From Chara braunii (Eukaryota > Streptophyta > Charophyceae > Charales > Characeae): a DNA stretch of 64,000 bases. This document shows, piece after piece, positions 1-11,409 of this stretch. A program made the translations under genes and the position numbers. The DNA is taken from NCBI GenBank assembly GCA_003427395.1, contig BFEA01000335.1, positions 1,436,424 through 1,500,423 on the forward strand, read 5' to 3'. The notes beneath the pieces were generated by a model. That model made no database searches. It was not told where the DNA came from and worked only from the letters and a program-made list of their open reading frames with translations. The stretch's first letter is position 1. Every line of letters begins with the position of its first letter.

Positions 1-89
<89 letters not shown>
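1..89. repeat. (TC)n microsatellite
   Basis: Uninterrupted TC dinucleotide repeat from the window start, so its true length is unknown. It is followed to about 400 by pyrimidine-rich DNA with repeated CTCTATCTCCCTCCTCTTG-type degenerate copies. Confidence 0.97.
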
Positions 90-91
<2 letters not shown>

Positions 92-520
92 AGCGACATT
101 TGGTCCTCATCTTTGTTTGTCACCCTACGTTCGTCATGTCACTGTCGAGAGAGGGGGGAGATAGACAGAGACACCACGATGGCCATGTCCCGAGAGCCGG
201 TTAACCGAGCCCTCATTATATCTTCCCTTCGCGCCTTAGTCTAATCCTGCATGATCGTTTCTAACTCATATTTCTTCCCTCGCTCTCTATCTCCCTCCTT
301 TTGCCCTATATATCCCTTCTCTTGCACTCTACCTCCCTTCTCTTGCTCTCTCTCCCCCTCCTCTTGCCCACTATCTCCCTCCTCTTGCCCTCTTAAGATA
401 GCTTGTATACATCGATAATAGACGGGGTCGCTGTTTTGTGAGCACTTGTATACTCACAGACAGTGGGTTTTGTATATGGATGGCTATTCACAGAAGACAT
501 TGGATCGTATTGAGAAGCAT
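90..520. other. Pyrimidine-rich intergenic DNA
   Basis: No gene seen. Between about 260 and 395 a degenerate motif of the form CTCTaTCTCCCTcCTCTTGC recurs four or five times, a cryptic minisatellite derived from the neighbouring TC tract. Confidence 0.5.
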
Positions 521-632
521 CTACCGTCTTCGCCTGAATAGAACGCCCGGTCATTTTGGCTGTATCTAGACTAAAGTCGTATCAAATACAGTTGTCATGA
601 CCGGGCGTTCTATTCGGGTGAAGACCGGGTAG
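521..632. mobile_element. Foldback MITE, copy 1
   Basis: Short non-coding element built almost wholly of an inverted repeat. The left arm starts CTACCGTCTTCGCCTGAATA and the right arm is its near-complement, ending GGTGAAGACCGGGTAG; the arms are about 33 bp. Inside them CTGTAT and ATACAG pair again, so most of the element can fold. A diverged second copy lies at 3564-3674. No coding capacity; it would depend on a transposase from elsewhere. The family is not recognised. Confidence 0.8.
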
Positions 633-2830
633 TAATGCAAGGGTGCGCGGAGGAACGGGTTATATTATGAAAATAGGAGTCGTCCACGGTATACGAGAAG
701 AGACATGCTCTCTCGACGGGACTGGAGAGTTCAGAGAGGACACAACTTTCCAGTTTTCCCTCCACTTCGTAAGAGTACATTCTATTTTCTGCCAGGTAAA
801 AAGAATAAAAGGTTAATAAATTCTTTTTCATCTATTTCTCATTATTTTGCGTGGGAATAGGATATTCAGAGTATTCAAGTGGAGTGCGATCAGCAATGGC
901 GTTCGCGGCTCGTAGGCGGAGTGTCGAGTTGAGAGTGGAAACTCCTTGCAGCGAGCGAAGGGGTCATGCACTCTTTGGGAAGACGCGAAGATGTAGAAAC
1001 AGTTTATTCTTTGTCACTGTTTTGTGCTTGTGCTCTTTCCTAATCTGCCAGTGACGAGAATGAACGGAAAAGAGGTGGGAGTGCTCGCGGTGATCCTTCG
1101 GAGATATAGCAGGACAACAGCTAGGGGTTTGAGAGTGTTCATGTGAAGGGGTTTGAGAGAAGTGAGGGGGAGGGGTTTGAGAGAATTAATTGAGTCTATT
1201 AAGGCAGAAGGCATCGAAGTAGTGAACGAAGATAACTGCTACTCCCTTCCTCCCGCGTTGGTGAACTGGGAGTTGTCAGGTGGTGATCCTCCGCCTCTAT
1301 CTGCTACTATCTGCCAAGTAGCCATCCCCTTTTGCTATCTGCTTCCACCTCTCTGATTAGTGAGCTTCTTCACGAGAGATCAATTGAAAGCTCTGTGAGC
1401 CCCCAATCAATCTCTATTTCTCACACAGAGCATCGATAAGGTAGCTAGGAGATGGAGGTGTGTTTGGTTGTGGCAACGAAGGGTGGCGAGAGTGTAGATT
1501 TGCGTTTGTGATGGGATACGAGATGTGCTTGGCTGTGACCGCGCGCAAGAGGTTCATTGTTTTGGTAATAACAGCAAGCGAGAGTAATAAGTAACTTTTG
1601 TTTACGATTTAATAAGTGTCGTCGAATTTAACTGTAGGTGGTAGTGTGAGATTTCCCGTCGGATTAAACTGTAGGCGGGGTACTGTAAGTTTTTCTTTAA
1701 TGTAAAGATAGGTTTACTAGTCATACTATAGGTTCTTTTTAATGTAAAAATAGGTTTGCTAGTCATACTCTATATATTCGATATTTCGTATTTTGGTGTT
1801 CTTATATATATGATGGTAATTGGATTATCTGTGGGATGTGTCACTTGCTTTGTCTGTTTAATAGAATTTATTCTTTTGTAAGGTTTGGTTTCCTCCGCCT
1901 TTTCTTTACCTCTTTGCTTTTTGGTTGCGTGCAAGTGGGTCTTTGTAACACACGGGGATGGGGGTGACCAGCACTCAACCTGTCATCCACGTGGCTGGCC
2001 TTGTACGTAAGAGGTTATGAACAGGTGGAGCTTTCCTTGCCTCTTCTTCTCCTTTTTTCTTTTCTTTTCTTTTCTTCTTTTTTTTACTTCTGCGCTCCGG
2101 TTCACAGTGTGACAATGTATGATGGTATAACGACACCGGGTTGGTTTTCATATTTATAAATGTCCTTTTCTAAGCGGTATAATATGATATGCTGCTCGAA
2201 TTGTTTCTTATGGCGGCGAGAAATTTCCTGTGCTTGACAATCGGCAAGTGGTAAATGGTAATCGGCAAACGGTAAAAGAGAAAAGAGAGGTTGAGTGTTA
2301 ATGGTGAACTGTCAATCAAGCCATCGATGAGGTCATCTCGCTGATATCGAGGGTTCCCATGTCCTGAGACAAAAATTCGGAACTTTTTTTTTTTTTTTTT
2401 GATTATTTCGAATCTCAGAATCTCCACTCTACATTGTATATTTCTCAGATACTACCCCACATACATACATGAACTCACTCCATCTTATACAAACACTTCG
2501 GTCCATCACCTCAACAGCCACAGAATAACCTCATAGCTTGACACTCATAGATACTGGAAGAAACACAGCATCCTCTATCCAAGGTCATCTAGCCCGGTAT
2601 TCACATACTGGATGCACACCTTGATACTCACATCTAAGCATAACTCTTCTATCATCACAAAGGACGGCGTTAAGACTTGCGGCGGTTAGCATTGACAGTG
2701 AGCTCACAACCCATAGGTACACACAACAACACGTGGAGACAAATCATACAGAAGTCATGTCTGGTCTCGGCACAGTGCATATCTGTTTACAAAACTTTTG
2801 AGCTGCACTGCGACGCTGAACCCGATTTCC
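633..2830. other. Intergenic DNA without recognisable genes
   Basis: Only short frames of fewer than 90 codons, with no family resemblance. It includes a direct duplication near 1690-1770 (TTTAATGTAAAgATAGGTTT with tagtcatactata, twice, about 50 bp apart) and homopolymer T/A runs near 2060 and 2385. Confidence 0.5.
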
Positions 2831-2831
2831 A

Positions 2832-2935
2832 GCAGGTGTTGCTCCCCACCAAAAGTAGGGACCGACCTAGCTCTGTTGGTACAGCAATGACCTGTTGAAA
2901 TACAGACCTGGGTTCAAATCCTGATGCAACAAAAA
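2832..2935 (+). mobile_element. tRNA-derived SINE fragment
   Basis: A tRNA-like segment at about 2867-2930 has an A-box-like TAGCTCTGTTGG and an internal promoter B box GGTTCAAATCC at tRNA-like spacing. Just upstream, CAGCAGGTGTTGCTCCCCACC is the reverse complement of a core also found at 6533 and 13234, so two SINE pieces lie here in opposite orientation. No intact cloverleaf is apparent, so I do not call a functional tRNA. Confidence 0.6.
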
Positions 2936-3563
2936 TGACGAGAATCAAATCTGGGTTTCCCGGAGTCCGTCAGTTCAATGATAACAGTTCTGTTTTTTAG
3001 GAACAGGATCAGTATAACACATAATCTGGTCTCACAAGCTTGGTCTGTTTGTGCCCGGTCCCCAATTTTTCCAGCTTGTCTGCTTTGATAGAACCCTTCT
3101 GTGTTGTTATACAGAGCCTTGATCTTATTAGTACCTAAGAGGAATGAATGTAATTTCTGAATGTGAATGTGTTTTCAGCAGACATGCAGAAAAGCAGTTC
3201 AATTGCAATTTTCTCTATCCCTCCACAACTACGTTCAGATTCCGAAATTAAATCCAGTCCTCTTCATTAATGGGACCAGGCTCCAGGAGCTCTAAAATAG
3301 AGGTGGTCCTGCAATTTTTTCCTTGTTCTGTGGGTTTCTAACTTTGGCTGGAAAGATCTTCACATGCTGACCACCTTACAAATGTATATGGACGGGGCCT
3401 GAGGTCAATTTTATGACCTTTATCTAGATGTCCAAACATTCTGATGCATTCTGAAAGGGGCCAGTTGTGAGCAAGATGTTCAGATTTCACAGAGGCATTT
3501 TTAAAAATTCTCTGAGCGGCAATTACTTTGTTGCAGCAGTATAAATCAGGCCATTCAGGACGT
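2936..3563. other. Intergenic DNA
   Basis: No gene or repeat recognised. Confidence 0.4.
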
Positions 3564-3674
3564 CTACCATCTTCACCCGAATAGAACGCCCTGTTATGAT
3601 AACTATATTTGGTGCAGCTTTCAGTCCAGATACAGTCGTAATAACCGGTCGTTTCATTCAGGTGAAGACAGTAG
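3564..3674. mobile_element. Foldback MITE, copy 2
   Basis: Same element as 521-632. It begins CTACCATCTTCACCCGAATA and ends TTCAGGTGAAGACAGTAG. Both arms and the central ATACAGTCGTA segment are shared with copy 1 but diverged, so these are two independent insertions rather than a recent duplication. Confidence 0.8.
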
Positions 3675-4213
3675 TATTAAGTTCCGGTTGGCATTAGGTC
3701 AAACTGAGAGGCAAAAACAGAGCAGTGAACTTCAAAATTTCTCCGCGAAACTCTTTGCGGTCATTTTTTTCGTTCGATCTGTGGAAAATGGGTAGGTAAG
3801 GTAGTGAGGGATCATGAAAGTTGCCACGAGTCCGCGAATTCTTTGCGGAAAAAGAACATGTATCGACCGAATCTAGTTGTTTTCTAGCAAATTGTTCTTT
3901 TTTTTTTGCACGTTTCGAAAGCCTGTGCGACGAGGCCCTAAGATAGAGTTCGGGCACGTTCACACTGCGGTAGCAAATCCGTATAAATTGCGAATGGGTT
4001 GGGGCAAATTGGGGTATTTGGGACGTTTCAGGTCACACTGCGTTCACACCACGTTCCCATTTCGGTAAAGACACTGTCGCTAGGGTGCCATAAGGGTGCT
4101 GCTGTTTGGGGTTACCAGTCACAACCTCGCATAATCATCCGTGCAGCCCCCGAAACTGCAATCTCAGATGCCCTGGCTGCACCCCTGCGCCCCGCGCGGT
4201 TCCAGTAGGACCT
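3675..4213. other. Intergenic DNA
   Basis: No supported gene. Frames at 3694-3963 (minus) and 3877-4068 (plus) resemble no family. Confidence 0.4.
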
Positions 4214-4306
4214 GCACCGTTTCAATTTCGAAAAAGGACTACCCGCACCGTTTCAATTTCGAAAAAGGACTACCCGCACCGTTTCAATTTCGAAAAAGGA
4301 CTGCGG
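4214..4306. repeat. 31-bp tandem repeat, three copies
   Basis: GCACCGTTTCAATTTCG followed by AAAAAGGACTACCC is repeated three times, with starts at 4214, 4245 and 4276. Because 31 is not a multiple of three, each copy is read in a different frame, which argues against a coding role. Confidence 0.92.
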
Positions 4307-4654
4307 CCTCCTCGGCCTCCTACTTGCAGCTACCGGTCCTACGCGTTCCTGGCCCTTGCAAGGCCCCAAAACCTCAAATGCCCACCCTCCCGACGACCAC
4401 CGACGTTGAAATTGATGTTGAATGTTGAATGTCTCAGGGGGGGAAAACGCATCCCTGACGGGCTGCGAACTGACAGCTCAAGAACCCCAATTCCAGACCT
4501 CACGTCTAGAGTAAGTGGAGCGCTCAAGAAATGGCCGGTTTCTAGAGTGGTGGAGGGAGACCCTATATCTCAACTTATGGGGGTAGTTTGCAAATTATCT
4601 CGCCAAAAAACAGAATTATATTCCAGGAAAAAATAATTATTTTTATTCCGTTCA

Positions 4655-4725
4655 TCTGGTTGCATCTGGTATCGAACCGGGATTTGCATTTCAACAGTCC
4701 GTAGACGTACCAATTGAGCTGGGCC
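4655..4725 (-). mobile_element. tRNA-derived SINE head
   Basis: On the minus strand the A box CAGCTCAATTGG (4710-4721) and B box GGTTCGATACC (4669-4679) sit at tRNA-like spacing, with GTTGAAATGCAAATC between them. Related heads occur at 2867 (plus) and 60350 (plus). It is most likely a SINE fragment, since no clean acceptor stem is seen. Confidence 0.6.
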
Positions 4726-5180
4726 CGTTGGTGCTGCGCGGCCCTTTCACACACGGGCCGGCCCACGCCGGCGCGTTCACACACGCGCCGCCTGGCTTCA
4801 CCCCTCGCGCGCCCCCAAGCCCGCACTGCCTGCCCTGCGCGCACCGTGTCAACGCGGGCCTCTCCTCTCCCCTCGCGCGCCCCCACGCCCGCACTGCCTG
4901 CCCTGCGCGCACCGTGTCAACGCCGGCCTCTCCTCTCGTCTCGCGCACGCAGTGCGAGGTGCGAGTCTGCGCGGCTCTCTTCTCCCCTTGTAAGCGCCCT
5001 CTCGATGATTGCGAGTTTTGCTCTCCACGAACACCGCTCCTCTCCTCTTGCGCGCGCCCTTCAGTGCGGTGCGCGCTTGCTCTCCACGCGCGCCACTCGT
5101 CTACTCTTGCACCCGCCCTCTCGTGCAGTGCGTACTTCTCACCTTGGCGCGCGCCTGCCCAATCTGATGCGCGCTTCTTC
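4726..5180. repeat. GC-rich tract with 68-bp tandem duplication
   Basis: Strongly GC-rich DNA. CCGCACTGCCTGCCCTGCGC recurs at 4821 and 4889, a 68-bp period including CACCGTGTCAACGC and CCTCTCCTCTC. Decayed copies continue to about 5150. Long open frames on both strands come from the base composition and are not called as genes. Confidence 0.75.
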
Positions 5181-5382
5181 GCTCCAGGTGGGTGAGAACG
5201 AGAGATCGCTGTGATATCACTGCAAAGGTCCAGCTTCATCTGACAAAAATCTTGTTTGCCACCTTTATTACTTCCAACTTCATGTATTGTCGCACTCAAG
5301 ATCGACACCAAGCAGCAAGATTCACACGCATGAGCACATTAAGAACTTATTTACAACTTGAAATGATGCAGACAGGTTTCTC

Positions 5383-5660
<278 letters not shown>

Positions 5661-6120
5661 GGTCGGTCGGTCGGTCCGCCACCCGCCCGCCTGCTCCCCA
5701 ACCCATCTGCATGCCCGCCCACGGGCTCATACGCCCGCTCACCCACCTGCCTGCCGCCTGCCCGCCCGTCAGTCAGTCACTCAGTCACTCAGTCATGTCA
5801 ACCAATCAAACCAATCAGTCACATGGTTCATCTGTCTGTAGGCACGTCGGTGAGTCTGCCCTTCCAATCCATTCATATGCCAAACAGTCTGGCTGTTTGT
5901 CTGTCCATATTTCCATTTGTTTGGCCATCTGCCCATCCGTTTTTTTCATTCATCCGTGTGACTGCATCTGTCTCTGCATCGGTCCATCCATCTGTCCATT
6001 TGTCCATATGCCTGCCTGTTCGTCCTTCTGTCTATCCATCTGTGTCCATGTGCCCATCAATCCATCCGGCTGTCCATCTATCTGTCCCTCTGCGTCCACC
6101 CCTCCGCCTGTCCGTTGGTT
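5661..6120. repeat. Cryptic tetranucleotide repeat (GGTC/CGCC/TCAG/TCCA/TCTG)
   Basis: A chain of decaying 4-bp repeats: GGTCGGTCGGTCGGTC, then CCCG/CCTG, then CAGTCAGTCACTCAGTCACT, then several hundred bases of TCCATCTG-type copies. It continues the microsatellite upstream. The reading frames here are low-complexity and not genes. Confidence 0.85.
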
Positions 6121-6189
6121 GCTTCAAGTTGCCACGGTTCCATTTCTATAGTTTTCTTTCTTTCTTTAGGAAAGGGGTTTACTCCTTAC

Positions 6190-6262
6190 CACATTACGAT
6201 TTGAACTGATGACCTATTTGCCAACGGCTGTGCATTCGCACCATTCAGCCACCATTGCGCAG
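6190..6262 (-). mobile_element. tRNA-like SINE head, decayed
   Basis: On the minus strand TGGCTGAATGGTG resembles an A box, followed by AGTTCAAATC resembling a B box. It resembles a decayed tRNA-derived SINE head. No other support. Confidence 0.4.
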
Positions 6263-6514
6263 TTCTTCTTGCCTAGAACGGAAAACTCCTTGGTTCAACT
6301 ACCAAGTGTCCACCGCCCTGGTACCCCGAGGCCGTTGTTTTTTTTCCCCCTTTTAACTAGCAAGTGTCACGGTCCTTGCAGAGGCGAAGCAAGATGAACT
6401 TGTGTGGTTCTCATGACCGTATACCGCCCCTTTTTTTTTCTTTTTAACAACGAGAACACCCACCAAGTTTGCTAGGAATGATGGTAAGAGCATACACTCC
6501 TAGGGTAGTAGCTT

Positions 6515-6605
6515 AGTTTGTGGCTCCAATCTATTGGTGGGGAGCAGCACCTGCTGGAAATAGGGTCCAACGTCCCCAACAATACATGAAGTACATGAAG
6601 AATAT
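6515..6605 (+). mobile_element. SINE core fragment
   Basis: GGTGGGGAGCAGCACCTGCT followed by GGTCCAACGTCCCC is shared with 13227-13275 and, in reverse, with 2832-2854. This marks a dispersed short element rather than unique sequence. Confidence 0.55.
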
Positions 6606-7199
6606 TGTATGTCTTGGAAGAATAGTCATCTGGTCAGTGAGCTGAGGCCTATCCTCTTCAGTCCTGTGAGGACCGCCAGATATATATAGCCCCTGACCTG
6701 TCTAGCCTACGTATACGGCACTACCTGTAGTTGGCGAAGCAAAACAGGAAACGGGCAATGCCGTGGACCAAACCGGATATCAGCTGCTGATGCGTTAACC
6801 TCAATGTCAAGGTGATCCCCTTGGTCCCCTTCCAAGTTTGCACTCATATTTCCAGCTCTTGTTGTTTCCTGTCGTGTTGAGCTTTGACCAGGGAAGCGAT
6901 TCCTCTTGACCATGTGGCTGCTGCTCGTCAAGTAAAGCTCTTGCAGGCTTCTGGCACTTCTTGCCCTATGTTCTGTTCAGAGGTCGGGGACTGAGCGTTG
7001 CAGTTGTCGAGCAGTTGAGTTATTGAGCTTTGCACAAGGCACCGGATCTGCCCAGCAGACTTCTTATTTCTGGCCAAATGGAGTTTTGCCTACGGAAGCA
7101 AGTTGACTTCATCTCAGTGCAAATGCGCTTCGAATCTGGCCGAAGCATAAGTTGACACCAGTAGAGAAGATCATAGGCTGTCAAATGGACTTTGCTGGT
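6606..7199. other. Intergenic DNA
   Basis: No gene recognised. CCTGCC/CTCAAATG-type phrases resembling the downstream 74-bp repeat begin near 7080. Confidence 0.4.
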
Positions 7200-7440
7200 G
7201 ACCTGCCTCAGATGAGCTTTGGGCCTGCCTCAACTAGAGTTCGACCCTGGCTCAAATGAACTTTTTTTGATCTGACCTGCCTCAGATGAGCTTTGGGCCT
7301 GCCTCAACTTGAGTTCGAACCTGGCTCAAATGAACTTTTTTTTATCTGACCTGCCTCAGATGAGCTTTGGGCCTGCCTCAAGTTGAGTTCGAACCTGGCT
7401 CAAATGAACTTTTTTTGATCTGGCTCAAATGAACTTTTTT
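7200..7440. repeat. 74-bp tandem repeat, three copies
   Basis: GACCTGCCTCAGATGAGCTT starts at 7200, 7274 and 7348. Each unit continues with GGGCCTGCCTCAA, GAGTTCGAACCTGGCTCAAA and a run of T. Shorter derivatives of TGGCTCAAATGAAC continue to about 7540. Confidence 0.93.
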
Positions 7441-7945
7441 TGGCCCATATGAACTTGTAACCTGACTAAAATGGAGCGGGCTCTTTAGAGCTCGAACCTG
7501 GCTTGGATGAACTTTGAACCTCGGTCAAATGTAGCACTTCTGACCAGTCTCAGAAGCCCATCCCCAACAGAACGAAGCTGATACTTTTCAATCCTTATCG
7601 GCTAGTTCTGGGCCCTCCTCTCCCCTGCTGCTTTCACCAGCAACGCTTTGACTAGATTGGATAGAGGGAAGCTATTGGATTCCCTGCTGGTTGGTTAAGG
7701 TGCACGCAATCGGGAGTGTGTGGAAGGTTTTAAAAACGTCTGATTTTTGGCATAAAAAATGGAATCCGATGGGAAAGGGGTTTAATAGGTCATCTTGTCA
7801 TGGCAGAACGCAGCATCCTCTGAGATCTCAGCTATGAGGCTATACATGCAGCTCCAGTGCTCCCCCATAGTTTGGTATGACTATACCTGGAGTGAAGCAC
7901 GTGGGGCTGCAATAGGGGGAGAATTTCACGAGAGTCTACTACTAG

Positions 7946-8099
7946 AGAACATCGTCTAGTAACTTTCGGAACCACTATTCGTACCTGGAATGGACGGGGA
8001 GCAACCACCCTCGACAAGTAGGAGAACATCGTCTAGTAACTTTAGGAACCACTATTCGTACCCGGAATGGACGGGGAGCAACCACCCTCGACAAGTGGA
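7946..8099. repeat. 77-bp tandem duplication
   Basis: AGAACATCGTCTAGTAACTT starts at 7946 and 8023, followed by ACCACTATTCGTACC and GGACGGGGAGCAACCACCCT. The two copies are nearly identical. Looser phrases such as GGAGCAAGCACC and GGATCAACCACTG continue to about 8270. Confidence 0.92.
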
Positions 8100-8479
8100 G
8101 TGGACTAGGACAGCTGAGGGTGCAAATAGGGTGATGTGACCAGAGTTCAAACCACTGTTTACAACTGGAGCAAGCACTGGTTTGTAGCTGGAACGGACCA
8201 GGATCAACCACTGACTGGAACTGGGCTGGAGGGGAGCAAGCACCACGTACAACTGGTACAGTCGAGGAACCACCAACCATGACCGACGATTGTCCACAAG
8301 GCTGGATCGGACGCAGGCACTGCCTGCAACTAGAACAGAACTATCGCAATAATTGCCGGGCAAGCTGCATTCCACAATGAATGGCTACAGTAGGGACAAC
8401 ACGATCTGATGGGGAGGCTTTTTTTCAGGTAGCACAAGACATCTTCGTTTCGTCGCCTTCTCTGAAATTGCTCAGGACG

Positions 8480-8562
8480 GAGAGAACCCCTTACATTATT
8501 GGTGTCTTGAACGGGGTTTGAACCCTTGACATTCAGCCGCCAATCAGATGCGCGTTTAGGTA
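8480..8562 (-). mobile_element. tRNA-like SINE fragment upstream of the gene
   Basis: On the minus strand AAGGGTTCAAACCCCG contains a good B box (GGTTCAAACCC) at about 8508-8523. The A-box side (GATTGGCGGCTGAATG) is weak. It lies less than 100 bp upstream of the coding frame. Confidence 0.4.
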
Positions 8563-8637
8563 ACCTCCAGTAACTTGCAACGACGAACCTCTTTGGGTCC
8601 TCTTTGCCTTAGTAGCTCAGCATTCCTTCGAACTGCA

Positions 8638-9690
8638 ATGGATCATCAAAGAGCACCTTCAGAGGCGTCGATCTTGACAGCACGCTCCACTGCTGCATCA
8701 AATGTCGACTTTCAACCAGCTGGGAGTAAGCTTTCATTGACAATGGGCAGTGGGAAAAAAACGCCCGCGACAGTCAAAGATGTAAATCGGTTTGATTTGT
8801 CGACGGTCAAATCAAGAATCGATCGTCTGTTCGAGGACAATGTGCCCTTCAAGTTCCGTGCCTTCTTCAGAACAGATCTGATGGACCAGTTCCTTCAGAC
8901 GACAATTTTGTATTTTGTGGCATTGCTGCAGAAGGATGCAATTAAGCACAAGACGAAGAAAAGCCGATCGCCCGCCGATGAGCTGGCCTTGCAGCAATAT
9001 GAAGATGAAGGAAGAAAGAAGTTGCGGGAGATAGGACGCATTTACTCAACCATTTTGCTGACCCAAAGTGATTACCGCCATGGAGAACAAGACAAACGCT
9101 TCTTTGAGTCTTTGTATCACACGACTGGCCAAATACTGCGCGAAGCATTCAGTGGGCAGAAAAAGGTGTACGACATCGAGACGGAGCTGGATCGTATTTT
9201 CCGAACAGATTACTTCAACATTTCTTTGAGAAAGAAAGAGAAATCACGATCAGCCCTGCCTGGCGCAGCAGCAAGCATCAGGGACCTGTATGCACTTCGA
9301 CATGGCGGAGAAGGGACAATTGTGAACAGAAGGCTGCTGGACTCTCTCTACCCCAAAAGACCAGAGATGCTAAGCACAGTTGCAACCACGGAATGCTCGC
9401 CCGTTATTGCTGCCATCATGCCCAGCACACCTGTCATGACGATGGTGAACCCGACCTGGAGCAAGAAGCCAGCACCACACAAGAGCCCAAAAACTGACAA
9501 AATCGCCTCCATGGCACCAACCACCTTGGCAAACGCCAGGGGCGGCTCTGTGGCAAAGCCGCCAAACACCTTTGGTTCAGTTCAGGGGAGGGACAATCCT
9601 GCCTTCCCTCCACAAATGCAAACAGCAGCCGCTATAACAAGAGCCCGGAAAAAATTTCTGCACTTTTCTGTCCCTCTGTACCGGCGGTGA
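8638..9690 (+). CDS. PPP1R36: PPP1R36-like protein (putative PP1 regulatory subunit)
   Basis: An uninterrupted 350-codon frame, from ATG at 8638 to TGA at 9688. An in-frame TAG at 8557 limits upstream extension. I chose this ATG because the frame above it has only a TTG. Segments that match my memory of protein phosphatase 1 regulatory subunit 36 come in the family order: a helical LQTTILYFVALLQK stretch (about residue 85), RFFESLYHTTGQI (about 160), the signature IETELDRIFRTDYFN (about 185), and a C-terminal YPKRPEM...CSPVIAAIMP block (about 240-265). The first 45 residues and the last 75 are low-complexity (S/T/A/P-rich). In animals the family binds PP1 and is testis-enriched; a role in flagellated sperm is inference. 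A pyrimidine tract with CAG at 8561-8570 could be a splice acceptor, so further exons may exist. No promoter is recognised. Confidence 0.62.
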   Translation: MDHQRAPSEASILTARSTAASNVDFQPAGSKLSLTMGSGKKTPATVKDVNRFDLSTVKSRIDRLFEDNVPFKFRAFFRTDLMDQFLQTTILYFVALLQKDAIKHKTKKSRSPADELALQQYEDEGRKKLREIGRIYSTILLTQSDYRHGEQDKRFFESLYHTTGQILREAFSGQKKVYDIETELDRIFRTDYFNISLRKKEKSRSALPGAAASIRDLYALRHGGEGTIVNRRLLDSLYPKRPEMLSTVATTECSPVIAAIMPSTPVMTMVNPTWSKKPAPHKSPKTDKIASMAPTTLANARGGSVAKPPNTFGSVQGRDNPAFPPQMQTAAAITRARKKFLHFSVPLYRR

Positions 9691-9779
9691 CTTGAAGAAG
9701 GGGCCTGTTCCTTCATACTGACGGGGTGACGATTGGAGCGCAGATGGCTGGAGAAAGGTGGGGGCATATGGTTGGGGAA

Positions 9780-9868
9780 AGAGGGTTGATCCTTTTTTTT
9801 TTTCCCCAAACAATGCTCCAATCGATTCGTTTTTTTTTGTTATGTTTTTTGTTTTTTTGTTTTTTTTT
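9780..9868. repeat. Poly-T-rich tract
   Basis: Several T runs (9789-9802, 9830-9868) with few interruptions. It follows the gene by about 100 bp and could include its 3' untranslated region, but no clear AATAAA is seen. Confidence 0.6.
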
Positions 9869-10165
9869 TGCCCAGGTTGTTGTAGAGGCTGGATTATGGA
9901 CATATGAGAGTCACCTTTGGCACTCGGCCATGTGGTAGAGGCCACCTAATCCGATGGGACTCCCTCCCAACCTACCTCTTTCGTAATTTCTCCCAGCACA
10001 CTCCGACTCCCACTATCCTGCCTCAGTGTCTACCACTCAAGATTGTCACCCTCCAGCCTGGGGGTGACCTGCTCGAACAGTGGTTGTAGGTACCAGGACT
10101 AAGTTGAGTCCCACACACTCCACTCAGCCCTGATCGAACCATATTTGAGCGAGCCTTGTCGCCCA

Positions 10166-11065
10166 GGTACTTCAGGTGCTAGGTACAGACGTTTCACTAC
10201 AAGTCCCATAGGTGGACCTATTTTGTGTTCGTATCGTTGTGTACACAGCTGCTGTTGTTACTGTTGTTTTGTTGTTAGGTTGTTCGCTGTGCACACTGTT
10301 GTCATTACTACTTGTTTTTTTGTTGATAGTGAACCGAACATAGGAGGCAGGCAACCCAATCACTCCTGTAGAGAGCCCCACCGACACAAGAGCCCTACTA
10401 GCACCGGCCATAGACTGTACTAAGTCTCACTATCATCAACTGTTCCTCGTTCCATGGGCGGCCCGTAGGGTCGTAGTTCAGACAGACATCGACCGTAGAT
10501 TGTACTAGTACTTCAGGTGCTAGGTACAGACGTTTCACTACAAGTGTTGTCATTACTAGTTTTTTTGTTGATAGTGAACCGAACATAGGAGGCAGGCAGC
10601 CCAATCAATCCAATCAATCCTGTAGAGAGCCCCACCGACACAAGAGCCCTACTAGCACCGGCCATAGACTGTACTAAGTCTCACTATCATCAACTGTTCC
10701 TCTTTCCATGGGCGGTCCGTAGGGTCGTAGTTCAGACAGACGTCAACCGTTGTACTAAGTCTCACTATCATCAACTGTTCCTCGTTCCATGGGCGGTCCG
10801 TAGGGTCGTAGTTCAGACAGACATCGACCGTAGATTGTACCAAGTCTCACTATCATCAACCGTTCCTATTCTAAGAAAGAGCTGTCCTAAGGGGAGCCCC
10901 TCATCCTAACCCCTCCTGTGCCTAGTGGATGACCCCCCAAGATCTCCAGCTAGCAACAGGTCCCCCTACTCTAATCTTGCCCCAAGAAACCTACCAACAC
11001 CGACCACAGTCTATACTAAGTCTGACTCCCATCAACCGTTCCTGATTCTATGGGCGGTGTGTAGG
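10166..11065. repeat. Nested tandem repeat family of about 90-250 bp
   Basis: GTACTTCAGGTGCTAGGTAC recurs at about 10166 and 10508. AGTGAACCGAACATAGGAGG recurs at about 10328 and 10573. ACTAAGTCTCACTATCATCA with CCATGGGCGGTCCGTAGGGT recurs three times (about 10420, 10675, 10755), with a decayed fourth near 11014. It is a higher-order repeat in which units were duplicated as blocks. No coding frame is kept. Confidence 0.85.
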
Positions 11066-11094
11066 TCTCTTGGTCCTGCGTTCCACTATGTGAG

Positions 11095-11160
11095 CGAGTT
11101 TTGAACACATGACCTCATCCATGCAATCTACTATCGAACTTACTGAGCTACTGTGGAAAC
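11095..11160 (-). mobile_element. tRNA-derived SINE head
   Basis: On the minus strand AGTAGCTCAGTAAGTTCGAT (A box and D arm) and GTGTTCAAAAC (B box) lie at tRNA spacing. Sequence around the anticodon position is diverged. Probably a SINE head or tRNA pseudogene. Confidence 0.5.
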
Positions 11161-11409
11161 TGAACGATTTGTGCGCAATATTGGACTGGAAAGCAAATGA
11201 ACAATCATCCCCAAGTATGCAAGTGCGCAAAGAACCACTAGAACCAAGAGCATCAGGCAAACATCCCACAGCCCAAACCCAACATACAACAACCACGAAC
11301 TAAGACCCCTAGGTGGTGCGCAAGCAGTGTCTGTAATAGCTTACCTGCGTCAGCCCAGCGGGGGTTGCAGATGGGTGTACGTTTCGTAAAATGTCCGTCG
11401 GTGTCCATT

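Noticed and set aside
2867-2930. Functional tRNA gene
   Set aside because: A and B boxes are present but I could not form an acceptor stem or a clean anticodon arm.
4691-5311. Long GC-rich open frames on both strands
   Set aside because: Overlapping frames on both strands with R/A/G/P-rich low complexity over a tandem repeat; explained by base composition.
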